Source: Bradyrhizobium sp. Y36
GTDB lineage: Bacteria > Pseudomonadota > Alphaproteobacteria > Rhizobiales > Xanthobacteraceae
Length of the DNA stretch: 64,000 nucleotides
Direction: 5' to 3'
NCBI RefSeq assembly: GCF_002531575.1
Contig: NZ_NWTI01000001.1
Location: forward strand, 124,001-188,000
Shown: in pieces, positions 7,267-17,613 of the stretch
How the letters are laid out: the number at the start of each line of letters is the position of its first letter
How positions within the stretch are numbered: the first letter of the stretch is position 1
Position numbers and translations under genes: made by a program
The notes under the pieces: model-generated
Told to the model about the DNA's origin: nothing
Seen by the model: only the letters and a program-made list of their open reading frames with translations
The model's database searches: none

Positions 7267-8337
7267 TCATTCTCCGTTCAGCCATTGCACCAGCTCCGCA
7301 TTGATCTCGCGCGGATAGGTGTGGCTGAGGTCGTCGATCTCGCGATAAATGACGTCGGCGCCGGCGGCCGCGAGCGCCGCCTGCGTCTGGCGCGCGGTCT
7401 GCACCGGAAACATCCAGTCGAGCTTGCCGTGGGTGATGAAGATCGGCAGCCCCTGCAAGCGCGTGGCGTCTGCCATCTCCGCCATCAGCGGATGGAACGT
7501 CGCCGCAACAGGCGCAAGATGCGTGAAGGGCGAGGCGCCGTCGAGCCCGCTGACGTAACAGAAGGTGCCGCCGTCGCTCATACCGGTCAACAGCATACGT
7601 GAGGCGTCGACGCTCCAGCGACTGCGCACGCTCTCGAGGATGCGCATGAGATTGGGCGTATCGGCATCATCGCCCATCAGCGCCCAGGTCGGGCCGGTCG
7701 CGGTCGGGGCCACCAGGATCGCACCTTGGCTGCGGGCGTCGCGCAGCCAGCTCCACAAAAAGCCGCGGCCGTTGCCGCTCCCGCCATGCAGCGCCATCAC
7801 CAGCGGCATGGCGCGACCGGGTGTGTAGTATTCGGGCACGTAGACCGAGAAGCCGCCGCGGCTGCCGGGTTCGTTGTGATCGTGGAAGATGCCGGTATCC
7901 TCGCTCGCGCCGGCTTCGAGCCTTGACAGCACATCCGCATTGTCGCGATTGGCGGCGTCGAGGAAGAAGCTGCTCACCGGCGGAAACTGCAGCGACAGCG
8001 GATAAAGCGCCTCCTGCGCGCGCGGAAGATGGCGCAGCGTGCGGAAAACCGCGACGAGATCGCCGTTGCCGCGCTCGACCTCGCGGATGCCGGCAAAGGC
8101 GGCGAGCGTCTCGTCGCAGGCGCGATCCAGTCGTGCGCGCAAGTCCGCGAACTGCTCCGGCCAATCGGCGATCGATGCCCGCGCTGCCTGCAGCGCCTCG
8201 TCCGGTTTGCCGATTGCGTTCATGACGGAGGCAAAGACCGGCGGATGCAGATTCCGCTGGAAGAACCCAAGCGCCTCCAGCGCGTTCAGCAACGGCGGCA
8301 GCACGGCGACGATGTCGTCGATCACGGCCTCGCTCAT
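7267..8337 (-). CDS. Alpha/beta hydrolase (phospholipase/carboxylesterase-like)
   Basis: The protein has 356 residues. Residues 1-150 form a helical region without a known motif. The C-terminal half is an alpha/beta hydrolase: the oxyanion motif HGGSGNG, the nucleophile elbow GMSDGG (Ser in GxSxG) and a probable catalytic His in DLSHTYP, with the Asp in KLDWMFP. It lacks a signal peptide, so a cytoplasmic esterase is most likely. It lies head-to-tail with the upstream minus-strand membrane protein gene (8397-9866), 59 bases apart. The substrate is not identifiable. Confidence 0.8.
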   Translation of the reverse strand: MSEAVIDDIVAVLPPLLNALEALGFFQRNLHPPVFASVMNAIGKPDEALQAARASIADWPEQFADLRARLDRACDETLAAFAGIREVERGNGDLVAVFRTLRHLPRAQEALYPLSLQFPPVSSFFLDAANRDNADVLSRLEAGASEDTGIFHDHNEPGSRGGFSVYVPEYYTPGRAMPLVMALHGGSGNGRGFLWSWLRDARSQGAILVAPTATGPTWALMGDDADTPNLMRILESVRSRWSVDASRMLLTGMSDGGTFCYVSGLDGASPFTHLAPVAATFHPLMAEMADATRLQGLPIFITHGKLDWMFPVQTARQTQAALAAAGADVIYREIDDLSHTYPREINAELVQWLNGE

Positions 8338-8396
8338 CGCGGCTTCCTCCGGACGTAGGGCAATCGATGCCGCGAACTGTCCGGCCTATGGTGGCG

Positions 8397-9866
8397 CTAC
8401 TTGGCCGGCACTTTCTCCTGGGTCTTAAATCCCAGGTACGCGGAATTGACAATCCCCATCAGCATCAGGAGATAGGCGTCGAATTCGACGAAGATGAAAT
8501 TCGCCACGACATTCCAGGCAAAGATGATGGCAAGAATGCCGGTCCAGCCGATCATCTGGATTCTGTGCAGCTTGGGGCCTTCGCCGTCCGACATCAGATC
8601 GGCCCAGAAGCCTTTCGTTGTCTCCTTCTCCATCGGCTTCTTGGGATCGTCCTTGTCCAGAATGACGGCGGCGAGCCCCGTCACGCTGTTGATGCCGAGC
8701 AGAACGAGGATCGCTTCCGTGATGACGTTCCGGTAAATTCCCAGCGTCAGCCAGACGAAGATGAAGCCCGCGATCGACAGCCAGAGCCACAGTGCCATTT
8801 GAGTGCGGCCAAGGCTGTAGCAGCCTCCCGGATCGTCCTTTGTGGACGCATTCTTGCACGCGAGCAGGACCTGCGCGGTCTGCGCGGATTTGTCGGCGAG
8901 AGCCTGATTTGCAGGATCGGCTGCGGCCGCCGCACGGGCAATTCTGTCATTATATTCGGCGGTCTCGATATTCGAGAGCGCATGGTCGCGCAATATGCTG
9001 GAGTTGGCAGCGAAGATCGCGAATGCGAGGGCGAGCAGGACAACCGATAGCGCGCCCAGGCCGACGACGGGTGGCCAGAAGACCCGGAATTTGATCGCCT
9101 CCTTGCGTTCGATTTCCGGAGTGCTGCCCTGTGATCGAGACAACCCGATCCGGAATGATGCGACGCCTTGGTCTGTTTTTCCACCGAGCAATTTGCGCCA
9201 GAATTTGGCGTCCTCCGACGATGCGTCGGGATTCTGCCCAAATTTGTAGGACAGCAATTGAGGTGCCGGCGTTGCAAGTGCGCCAAGTGCCAGCGGAGAT
9301 CGACTGCCATTCAAGAACAGCGCAACGCCCTCGACCGAAGCTGGCTGATCGCGGGCCGCCTTGGCTTCTGCGAGCGCCAATTTGGCGGAAGCCAGCTTCT
9401 TTTCGAAATCCGCCTTCTTGTCAGCTGGTGCATTGTCGAACGCAGTCTGGGCGGCAACGACTTCCTTGTCCTTCACATCCACCGCTGCCTTGAGCTTGTC
9501 CAACGAGGCCTGTGACGCGATCCCGGCGGCGACGACGCAGATATGGCCGTCCAGCCTGACAGTGGGAGGCCAGACCGCGATGATGCGCAGCTTCCCTTCC
9601 TTGTCAGCCGTTGCCTGCTCACTCGCCCCATCCGGCTGTTTGAGATCTTGTTCGAGCTTGGGTCCGCAGTCGTCGCGTGCATCCTTCGCGCTCGATACCA
9701 CCACTCCTGCGGCGGATTTCGACTCGTAGAGCCATCGATCAAAATGAGTCTCGAATGCCACGATGAGGACGCAGGACGCGAGCAGGATGAGACCAAAGAA
9801 CGCCAGAATTCCGGCTGTCTTTCTGGCAGTGTCGTTTTGTAAATTGATCCCCAATGCGGACAGCAA
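8397..9866 (-). CDS. Orphan multi-pass membrane protein with coiled-coil domain
   Basis: The protein has 489 residues and I recognise no family. One hydrophobic segment lies near residues 18-41. A long extracytoplasmic region follows, with an Ala/Lys/Asp-rich helix around 125-195 (AVDVKDKEVVAAQTAF type) that should form a coiled coil. A hydrophobic segment near 270-295 and four more between about 360 and 482 complete it. The last pair carries WTGILAIIFAWNVVANFIFVE. Base composition looks less GC-rich and codon use less biased than in the neighbours, and the upstream gap is AT-rich, suggesting later acquisition. Confidence 0.6.
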   Translation of the reverse strand: MLSALGINLQNDTARKTAGILAFFGLILLASCVLIVAFETHFDRWLYESKSAAGVVVSSAKDARDDCGPKLEQDLKQPDGASEQATADKEGKLRIIAVWPPTVRLDGHICVVAAGIASQASLDKLKAAVDVKDKEVVAAQTAFDNAPADKKADFEKKLASAKLALAEAKAARDQPASVEGVALFLNGSRSPLALGALATPAPQLLSYKFGQNPDASSEDAKFWRKLLGGKTDQGVASFRIGLSRSQGSTPEIERKEAIKFRVFWPPVVGLGALSVVLLALAFAIFAANSSILRDHALSNIETAEYNDRIARAAAAADPANQALADKSAQTAQVLLACKNASTKDDPGGCYSLGRTQMALWLWLSIAGFIFVWLTLGIYRNVITEAILVLLGINSVTGLAAVILDKDDPKKPMEKETTKGFWADLMSDGEGPKLHRIQMIGWTGILAIIFAWNVVANFIFVEFDAYLLMLMGIVNSAYLGFKTQEKVPAK

Positions 9867-9953
9867 AGCTCTCCCCCAATCAATTCCAATCCCTATTATT
9901 CAAATATTTCTGAATTGGATCAGAGACACGTTTAAATTGCAAGTGCGCAAAAT

Positions 9954-9978
9954 CGCCGCGCCTCAGCGGGGCGCGGCG
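9954..9978 (-). terminator. Probable terminator of the HtrA-like gene
   Basis: The stem CGCCGCGCC (9954-9962) pairs with GGCGCGGCG (9970-9978). Read on the minus strand, the hairpin lies about 40 bases past the stop of the HtrA-like gene and is followed by ATTTT. Confidence 0.55.
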
Positions 9979-10016
9979 CTGGCTCGCCTCAGCACAGCCT
10001 TATCTTGCAGGGCTGC

Positions 10017-10988
10017 TCAATGCAGCTTCGGCGCCTTCAACAGCTTGAAGCGGTCGGTCGAGGTCACCGTGACGTCGAAGGTGACGCCTTCGTGGTGCAC
10101 GGTCAGCGGCACGTCGACCCCGGCAGCACCGAGTGCCCACATCTTCTTGTAGAACGCGGTCTGGCTGGTGACCTTGTCGCCGTTGACGGCGAGGATGACG
10201 TCGCCGGTCTTGAGCTCGGCGCGAGCCGCCGGGCCGTTGGTGGAGATTCCGATTACCACCACGCGATTGTCGATCTCGGTCGAGAACAGCCCGAGCCAGG
10301 GCCGCGCCGGCTTGTTGACGCGGCCGAACTTGCGCAAGTCCTCCAGGATCGGCTTCAACAGGTCGATCGGCACGATCATGTTGACGTGCTCGGCCTTGCC
10401 GCCGCGTTCGCGGTCCAGCTGAAGCGAGCCGATGCCGATCAACTCGCCGCGCTCGTTGAGCAGCGCGGTGCCGCCCCAGTTCGGATGGGCGGGATAGGTG
10501 AAGACGGCTTCGTCCAGCAGATATTCCCAATAGCCGGCGAATTCCTGCTTGGCCACGATCTGGCTCGCGACCGAGCGCGTGCGGCCGCCGGCGCCGCCGA
10601 CCACGACGCGGTCGCCAACCCGGGTCTCCGCCGAACTGCCGAGCGGCAACGGCGCGACGTCGAGCTCACCGAGAGCCTGCACCAGGCCGAAGCCGGTGAC
10701 GGAATCGAAGCCGAGCGCATGCCCTTCGACCACTCGCCCGTCGGCGCGGTGCAGCCACACCGATTCCGCCTCGGTGATGAGATAGCCGATGGTGAGCACC
10801 AGCCCGTCGTCGATCACGACGCCGTTGCCGGCGCGTTCGGTGCCCAGCGTTTCGGCGCTGAAGGCGTCCGGAGGGATGATGGCGTGCAGGCCGACGACGG
10901 ATCCGAGCGCACGGTCGAGATCGAAACCGTAATCGCTCGCACGCGGCTGATTGGCCGGCGGCACTCTCCATTCGGTCAGGGTGGACAT
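10017..10988 (-). CDS. HtrA/DegP-like protein with PDZ domain and no catalytic triad
   Basis: The protein has 323 residues. Residues 30-220 align with a trypsin-like S1C domain and 225-315 with a PDZ domain (RPWLGL...GPAARAELKTGDVILAVNG). The usual LTNNHVV is LTIGYLI here (His replaced by Tyr69), DxxTDLA is DSVTGFG (Asp replaced by Gly99), and GNSGGPLLN is NWGGTALLN (no Ser). It should therefore be proteolytically dead, perhaps a chaperone or scaffold. No signal peptide is visible. AGGAGA six bases before the ATG at 10988 fixes the start; an upstream start at 11051 is less likely. Divergent from the M20 gene. Confidence 0.8.
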   Translation of the reverse strand: MSTLTEWRVPPANQPRASDYGFDLDRALGSVVGLHAIIPPDAFSAETLGTERAGNGVVIDDGLVLTIGYLITEAESVWLHRADGRVVEGHALGFDSVTGFGLVQALGELDVAPLPLGSSAETRVGDRVVVGGAGGRTRSVASQIVAKQEFAGYWEYLLDEAVFTYPAHPNWGGTALLNERGELIGIGSLQLDRERGGKAEHVNMIVPIDLLKPILEDLRKFGRVNKPARPWLGLFSTEIDNRVVVIGISTNGPAARAELKTGDVILAVNGDKVTSQTAFYKKMWALGAAGVDVPLTVHHEGVTFDVTVTSTDRFKLLKAPKLH

Positions 10989-11275
10989 CGGGTTCTCCTG
11001 GCTGGGTGCATCGCTCCCGGATTGCAGCAGAGTGACGCGCGAAGCACACATAATTTAGGCCGAGGGAGACCGTCTTGAAAGCCTCGTTCCCAACTATTCG
11101 GGAGAACGCCGCGTGAAATCTTCGAAAGGCACGCAAAGCACCACGCACATGGACGGCAGGTGACCCTCGATCCGGCCCATGCCGCATGGCTGGTGTCCGG
11201 CGCGGCGCTAGGCGCGGTGCGGTGAAACTGCTAACCATTGCCGCTTCGTTTGACCAAGGGATCACGGATCGAAGC

Positions 11276-12694
11276 ATGGACAACCGCAGCGACATCTGGC
11301 GTGGCGTCGACACGATCAAGGCGCGTTTCATCGACCTCAGCGACAGGGTCTGGGGCATGCCCGAGGTGTGCTATACCGAGGCGAGGTCCGCCGCCGAGCA
11401 CCTCGCCGAGCTGCGTCATCAGGGTTTCCGCATCACCGAGCAGGTCGCCGGCATTCCGACCGCGGTGATGGGCGAGTGGGGCGAGGGCGGTCCGGTCATC
11501 GCGTTCATGGGGGAATATGACGCGCTGCCCGGCCTCAGCCAGGAAGCGGGTGTCGCGGAGCACCGTCCGGTGGAGACCGGTGGGCACGGCCATGGCTGCG
11601 GTCACAATCTGCTCGGTTCCGCGGCGTTGCTCGCGGCGACCGCGATGAAGGATTGGCTCGCCGAGAACAAGGTCGCTGGCCGCGTGCGCTATTACGGCTG
11701 CCCGGCTGAAGAGGGCGGCGCCGCAAAGGCCTTCATGGTGCGCTCCGGCGCGTTCGAGGACGCCGACATCGCCATCACCTGGCATCCGCACAGCTTCTGG
11801 GAAGTCGCGGTGACGCCGTCGCTCGCCAACACGCGTGCGGACTTCATCTTCACCGGCCGTACCTCGCATGCGGCGGCGTCGCCGCATCTCGGCCGTTCCG
11901 CGCTCGACGCGGTGGAATTGATGAATGTCGGCGTCAACTACATGCGCGAGCACATGCCGAGCGACGCGCGCGTCCACTACGCACTGCTCGATACCGGCGG
12001 CATCGCGCCCAACGTGGTGCAGGCCCATGCCCGGGTGCGCTATTCGATCCGCGCGCGTGATCTGCCCGGCATGAACGAGCTGGTCGGGCGCGTGAGCAAG
12101 ATCGCGGAGGGCGCGGCGCTGATGACCGAGACCAAGGTGGAGATGAAGATCATTTCCGCGGTCTCCAACATCCTGCCGAACGCGCCGCTGGAACAGGCGC
12201 TGCACCGGGTCATGGAAGAGCTCGGACCGCCGCATTTCGACGACGCGGACAAGAGCTTTGCCGGCCAGATCCGCGCGACGCTGAGCGACAAGGACATCGC
12301 GTCCGTCTACTACGCGATCGGCATGGAGCCGACGGACAGGCCGCTGGCCGATTTCCTGGTGCCGCTCGATGCCAAGCGCAACCCGCTGGTCGGTTCGACC
12401 GACGTCGGCGACGTCAGCTGGGTGGTGCCGACCGTGCAGGTGCACGCACCCACAGTTGCAATCGGCACGCCCTTCCACACCTGGCAGGTGGTGGCACAGG
12501 GCAAGAGTTCGCACGCCCACAAGGCCATGGTGCAGGCCGCTAAGGCGATGGCGGGTCTCGGCATCAAGGCGCTGACGGATCCGGAGCTGATCAAGGCGGC
12601 GAAGGCCGACCTGAAGAAGCGGACGGCGAGGACGCCGTATGTCTGTCCGCTGCCGGATCATGTCGAGCCGCCGCTCACCATGTCCGTGGCGTAG
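11276..12694 (+). CDS. M20 family amidohydrolase (AbgB-like)
   Basis: The protein has 472 residues. Metal-binding M20 motifs are visible: GHGHGCGHN, a catalytic acid in PAEEGG and a ligand in WHPH. The dimerisation domain follows (FTGRTSHAAASPHLGRSALDA). The length and these motifs resemble AbgB, a subunit of p-aminobenzoyl-glutamate hydrolase, though no AbgA partner is nearby. The ATG at 11276 is used because it begins the conserved N-terminal helix; the upstream extension is unconvincing. A peptide-type ABC importer operon follows on the same strand after a hairpin, so this enzyme may process an imported amide, which is inference. Confidence 0.85.
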   Translation: MDNRSDIWRGVDTIKARFIDLSDRVWGMPEVCYTEARSAAEHLAELRHQGFRITEQVAGIPTAVMGEWGEGGPVIAFMGEYDALPGLSQEAGVAEHRPVETGGHGHGCGHNLLGSAALLAATAMKDWLAENKVAGRVRYYGCPAEEGGAAKAFMVRSGAFEDADIAITWHPHSFWEVAVTPSLANTRADFIFTGRTSHAAASPHLGRSALDAVELMNVGVNYMREHMPSDARVHYALLDTGGIAPNVVQAHARVRYSIRARDLPGMNELVGRVSKIAEGAALMTETKVEMKIISAVSNILPNAPLEQALHRVMEELGPPHFDDADKSFAGQIRATLSDKDIASVYYAIGMEPTDRPLADFLVPLDAKRNPLVGSTDVGDVSWVVPTVQVHAPTVAIGTPFHTWQVVAQGKSSHAHKAMVQAAKAMAGLGIKALTDPELIKAAKADLKKRTARTPYVCPLPDHVEPPLTMSVA

Positions 12695-12750
12695 AATTTC
12701 GCCTCGATACTTCGTCTGATCCGACGAACAAATTTTCCGCAGTGCAGCGT

Positions 12751-12780
12751 GCAATCCAGCATGTTTTGATGCTGGATTGC
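12751..12780 (+). terminator. Perfect hairpin after the M20 gene
   Basis: GCAATCCAGCAT (12751-12762) and ATGCTGGATTGC (12769-12780) pair perfectly around GTTTTG. It lies 57 bases after the M20 stop and before the ABC operon. There is no T-tract, so it may be a terminator, an mRNA-stabilising hairpin or a short repeat. Confidence 0.5.
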
Positions 12781-12955
12781 CGAACGGATGGGCTACGGAT
12801 CGCAGTTTTGCCCAACGGACAGCCAGAAGACCGTTTGCATACACACGGTCCCAGTTGACGCGCCCCCCATTCGGTGTGCCATCTACTGCCAGCTAATTGG
12901 GCGGTCACCTCTTGTTGGCCGTCTTCATCATGATGGGAACCAGACGGGGACAACC

Positions 12956-14746
12956 ATGCTGGATAAAGAACTGCGTTCGATGATCGGTCAGGTGAAGGAC
13001 GGGCGGATGGATCGCCGCAGCTTCATCAAGCGCATGGCCGCGGTCGGTCTCACCGCTCCCCTCGCCAACCAGATCCTCGCGCTCGGCGGCGTTGCCATGG
13101 CCGAGGGCGCCTCGACCTACAAGCCGACCAAGCGCGGCGGCGGCGGTGCGCTGAAGCTGCTGTGGTGGCAGGGCCCGACCTTGCTCAATCCGCATTTCGC
13201 CACCGGCACCAAGGACCAGGACGGCTCGCGCCTGTTCTACGAACCGCTCGCCTGCTGGGACCCGGACGGCAACATGAAGCTGGTTCTGGCGACCGAGATC
13301 CCCTCGATCCAGAACGGCCTGCTCGCCGCCGACGGCAAGTCGGTGACGTGGAAGCTGAAGCCCGGCGTCAAATGGCATGACGGCAAGCCGTTTACGGCAG
13401 ACGATGTCGTGTTCACCTGGCAGTTCATCAAGGATCCGGCCACGGCGGCCGTGACCATCGCAAGCTATCGCGACCTCACCGTCGAAAAGATCGACGATCT
13501 CACGGTCAAGATTTCCTTCCCGAAGCCGACACCGTTCTGGGCGGACGCCTTTGTCGGAGCTCCCAACACCATTCTCCCCAAGCACCTGTTTGCCGACTAC
13601 ACGGGCAGCAAGTCACGGGAAGCGCCGACCAACCTTTCCCCGGTCGGGACGGGTCCCTACAAGTTCGTCGAGTTCAAGCCGGGCGATCTCATCCGCGGCG
13701 TGATCAATCCCGACTACCATATGGCCAACCGGCCCTATTTCGATTCGATCGAGATGAAGGGCGGCGGCGATGCCGTCTCGGCGGCACGCGCGGTGATCCA
13801 GACCGGCGAATATGATTTCGGCTGGAACATTCAGGTCGAGGATGACGTGCTGCTGCGCCTGGAGAAGGGCGGCAAGGGCAAGACCGTCTACGCCGTAGGC
13901 GGCGATACCGAATTCATCGCGCTCAACTTCACCGATCCGAACGTCGAGGTCGACGGCGAGCGTTCTTCGATGAAGACCAAGCATCCGCTGTTCTCGGATC
14001 CCGTCGTGCGCAAGGCGCTGTCCCTGCTGGTCGATCGCGAGTCCGTCAAGAAGGCTATCTACGGCCGCGCCGGCCGCACCACCGCGAACTTCCTCAACGG
14101 CCCCGAGAAGTTCGTGTCCAAGAACACGAGCTGGGAATTCAACGTCGAGAAGGCCGCCAAGATGCTCGACGATGCCGGCTGGAAGCCCGGCGCCGACGGC
14201 ATCCGCGAGAAGGACGGCAAGAAGCTGAAGCTGCTGTACCAGACCTCGATCAACGGTCCGCGCCAGAAGACCCAGGCCATCGTCAAGCAGGCCTGCCAGA
14301 AGGCCGGCATCGACGTCGAGCTGAAGTCGGTGGTGGCGTCGGTGTTCTTCTCCTCGGACGTCGCCAATCCCGATACCTATCCGAAGTTCTACGCCGACCT
14401 CGAGATGTTCCAGATCCCGCTGAGCCAGCCGGATCCGTCGCAGCACATGCGCCGCTACCTCTCCACCAGTGCCGCGACCAAGGAGAACAAGTGGCAGGGC
14501 ACCAACTTCCCGCGCTGGGTCAACAAGGACTATGACGCCGCGATCAACGCCGCCGACATGGAAATGGATCCGGTCAAGCGCGCGGCGCTCTACATCAAGG
14601 CCAACGATCTGATGTGGGAAGACACGGTGTTCATCCCCGTGATGCATCGTCTCAAGGTCGAGGCGGCCGCGAACAATCTGCGTCCGGTGATCTCGGGCTG
14701 GGCCAACGAAACCGACAACCTGTTCGACTGGTACCGCGAGGAATGA
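12956..14746 (+). CDS. Peptide/opine-type ABC transporter substrate-binding protein
   Basis: The periplasmic binding protein of the SBP_bac_5 (DppA/OppA) family has 596 residues. The N-terminus carries a twin-arginine motif (DRRSFIKRMAAVGL) followed by a hydrophobic stretch and an ALGGVAMAEG cleavage region, so it is probably exported folded by Tat. Family motifs include WKLKPGVKWHDGKPFTADDV, and the C-terminal half carries YQTSINGPRQKTQAI. The ATG at 12956 is preceded by GGGGA; an upstream extension through the leader lacks support. It heads the five-gene importer operon. The true ligand is unknown. Confidence 0.93.
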   Translation: MLDKELRSMIGQVKDGRMDRRSFIKRMAAVGLTAPLANQILALGGVAMAEGASTYKPTKRGGGGALKLLWWQGPTLLNPHFATGTKDQDGSRLFYEPLACWDPDGNMKLVLATEIPSIQNGLLAADGKSVTWKLKPGVKWHDGKPFTADDVVFTWQFIKDPATAAVTIASYRDLTVEKIDDLTVKISFPKPTPFWADAFVGAPNTILPKHLFADYTGSKSREAPTNLSPVGTGPYKFVEFKPGDLIRGVINPDYHMANRPYFDSIEMKGGGDAVSAARAVIQTGEYDFGWNIQVEDDVLLRLEKGGKGKTVYAVGGDTEFIALNFTDPNVEVDGERSSMKTKHPLFSDPVVRKALSLLVDRESVKKAIYGRAGRTTANFLNGPEKFVSKNTSWEFNVEKAAKMLDDAGWKPGADGIREKDGKKLKLLYQTSINGPRQKTQAIVKQACQKAGIDVELKSVVASVFFSSDVANPDTYPKFYADLEMFQIPLSQPDPSQHMRRYLSTSAATKENKWQGTNFPRWVNKDYDAAINAADMEMDPVKRAALYIKANDLMWEDTVFIPVMHRLKVEAAANNLRPVISGWANETDNLFDWYREE

Positions 14747-14775
14747 TCCCCAAGCTCTAGACGGGGCCTTCCCTC

Positions 14776-15735
14776 ATGAGTCAATACGTTCTGCGTCGCC
14801 TGCTGATAGCGATTCCGAGCCTGCTCGGAATCTCAGCCGTGCTGTTCTTCGTGCTGGCGCTTGCGCCCGGCGATCCATTCTCCGAACTGGCGACGAATCC
14901 GAACGTCCCGCCCGAAGTGCAGGCCGCGCTTCGGGCCAAGTTCGGCCTCGACGATCCGATTTACCTCCGTTACGGCCACTGGCTCAACGCCATGCTGCAC
15001 GGCGACTGGGGTTTCTCCTTCGTCAGCCGGATGGACGTCGACAAGCTGATCCTGCAACGCCTGCCGACCACGCTCTTCGTGATCGGCTCGGCGCAAATCC
15101 TGGCGCTGCTGATCGCGATCCCGGTCGGTGTCTATGCCGCGACCAAGCCCTACTCGCTGTTCGACCAGATCGCCAACACGCTCGCCTTCGTCGGCTTCTC
15201 GCTACCGACCTTCTTCACCGGCATCCTCTTCATCCTGATCTTCTCGGTCACGCTGGACTGGCTGCCGTTCGTCTACACCACCGACATCAAGGCGACCGGC
15301 ATCCACTGGGTGCTGGAGATGATCCGTCAGGCGATCATGCCGGTGGCGGTGCTCGGCCTGTTCCAGGCGGCGTCGATGACGCGTTTCGTGCGCTCGGCGA
15401 TGCTGGACGTGATCCGGCTCGACTACGTCACCACGGCGCGCGCCAAGGGCCTCGGCCAGGCCAAGGTCATCGTCAAGCACGTGATGCGCAACGCCATGAT
15501 CCCGGTCGTGACGCTGATCGCCTTGCAGATCCCCGCGGTGTTCGGCGGCGCCATCGTCACCGAGCAGATCTTCCGAATCCCCGGCATCGGCTCGCTGCTG
15601 ATCTCCTCGATCCTGTCCAACGACACGCCGGTGGTGATGGCCGTCACCTTCGTCTTCGCGTGCCTGGTCGTGCTGTTCAATCTCATCGCGGACATCCTTT
15701 ATGGCTGGCTTGACCCTCGCATCTCCTTCCGCTGA
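14776..15735 (+). CDS. ABC transporter permease (DppB-like)
   Basis: This inner-membrane permease of the peptide/nickel family has 319 residues. It starts with the family-typical MSQYVLRRLLIAIPSLLGIS. The cytoplasmic EAA-like loop is TARAKGLGQAKVIVKHVMRNAMIP. About six membrane segments are present, and the C-terminus ends LDPRISFR, as in DppB-type proteins. It lies 29 bases after the binding-protein gene and overlaps the next permease gene by 35 bases, indicating a single operon. Confidence 0.95.
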   Translation: MSQYVLRRLLIAIPSLLGISAVLFFVLALAPGDPFSELATNPNVPPEVQAALRAKFGLDDPIYLRYGHWLNAMLHGDWGFSFVSRMDVDKLILQRLPTTLFVIGSAQILALLIAIPVGVYAATKPYSLFDQIANTLAFVGFSLPTFFTGILFILIFSVTLDWLPFVYTTDIKATGIHWVLEMIRQAIMPVAVLGLFQAASMTRFVRSAMLDVIRLDYVTTARAKGLGQAKVIVKHVMRNAMIPVVTLIALQIPAVFGGAIVTEQIFRIPGIGSLLISSILSNDTPVVMAVTFVFACLVVLFNLIADILYGWLDPRISFR

Positions 15736-16617
15736 GCGGCGCGTCTATTCGCCCTGGCGCGAGACGTGGCGGCGCTATAGCCGCCACAAGCTCGCCGTGG
15801 TCAGCGCCTTCTTGCTGCTTGTTCTCATTCTCGCCGTCTTGCTTGGGCCCTTCCTGTGGCGCGTGAAGATGAGCGACATCGACATCGTCGCGGGCCTGCA
15901 AGGGCCCTCGCTGGCCCATCCGTTCGGGACCGACGATCTCGGCCAGGACATCCTGGCGCGCATGATCTATGGCGGCCGCATCTCGCTCGCGGTCGGCCTC
16001 GCCGCGATGCTGGTCTCGGTTTTCATCGGCACGCTGATCGGCGCGCTCGCCGGCATGTCGCGCGGTGCGCTCGGCCACGGCTTGATGTGGCTCACCGACC
16101 TGTTCCTGTCGCTGCCGCAGCTGCCGCTGCTGCTGCTGCTGATCTATCTGTTCCGCGACGGGCTGAAGCAGGTGTTCGGACCCGAAGGCGGCATCTTCAT
16201 CCTGATCGTGCTGGTGATCGGCGGCCTGCGCTGGATGCCGGTCGCGCGGCTCGTGCGCGCGCAGTTCCTGTCGATCCGCGAGAAGGAGTTCGTCGAGGCG
16301 GCCCGCGCACTCGGCGCCAGCCCGGTGCGGCAGGTGGTACGCCATATCCTGCCCAATGCGCTCGGCCCGGTGATCATCGCCGGCACCATCGACGTCGCAG
16401 CCGCGATCATCGCGGAATCGACGCTGTCCTTCCTCGGTCTCGGCTTTCCGCCGGATACCCCGACCTGGGGCCGGCTGCTGTATGACGCCAAGGACTTCCT
16501 CGACATCGGCCCGCATTGGGCGCTGTTTCCGGGCGGCGCGATCTTCATCGCGGTGGTCGCGATCAACTTCATCGGCGACGGTCTGCGTGACGCGCTCGAT
16601 GCGCGACGGGTGATTTG

Positions 16618-16618
<1 letters not shown>
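15701..16618 (+). CDS. ABC transporter permease (DppC-like)
   Basis: The second permease of the importer has 305 residues. The amino end SPWRETWRRYSRHKLAVVSAFL and the following HPFGTDDLGQDILARMIYGGRISL are the usual DppC start. The EAA loop is EAARALGASPVRQVVRHILPNALGP. Six membrane segments are predicted. The 35-base overlap with the upstream permease gene and the one-base overlap (TGATG) with the ATPase gene show tight translational coupling. Confidence 0.95.

Positions 16619-17609
<991 letters not shown>

Positions 17610-17613
<4 letters not shown>

Noticed and set aside
11231..12844. A 537-residue minus-strand open frame opposite the M20 gene
   Set aside because: It has low-complexity His/Arg/Asp composition and no motif, and it mirrors the well-supported M20 gene.
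12788..12955. An N-terminal extension of the ABC binding protein
   Set aside because: It runs through leader sequence ahead of the Tat signal and lacks a ribosome binding site; the ATG at 12956 is directly before the signal.
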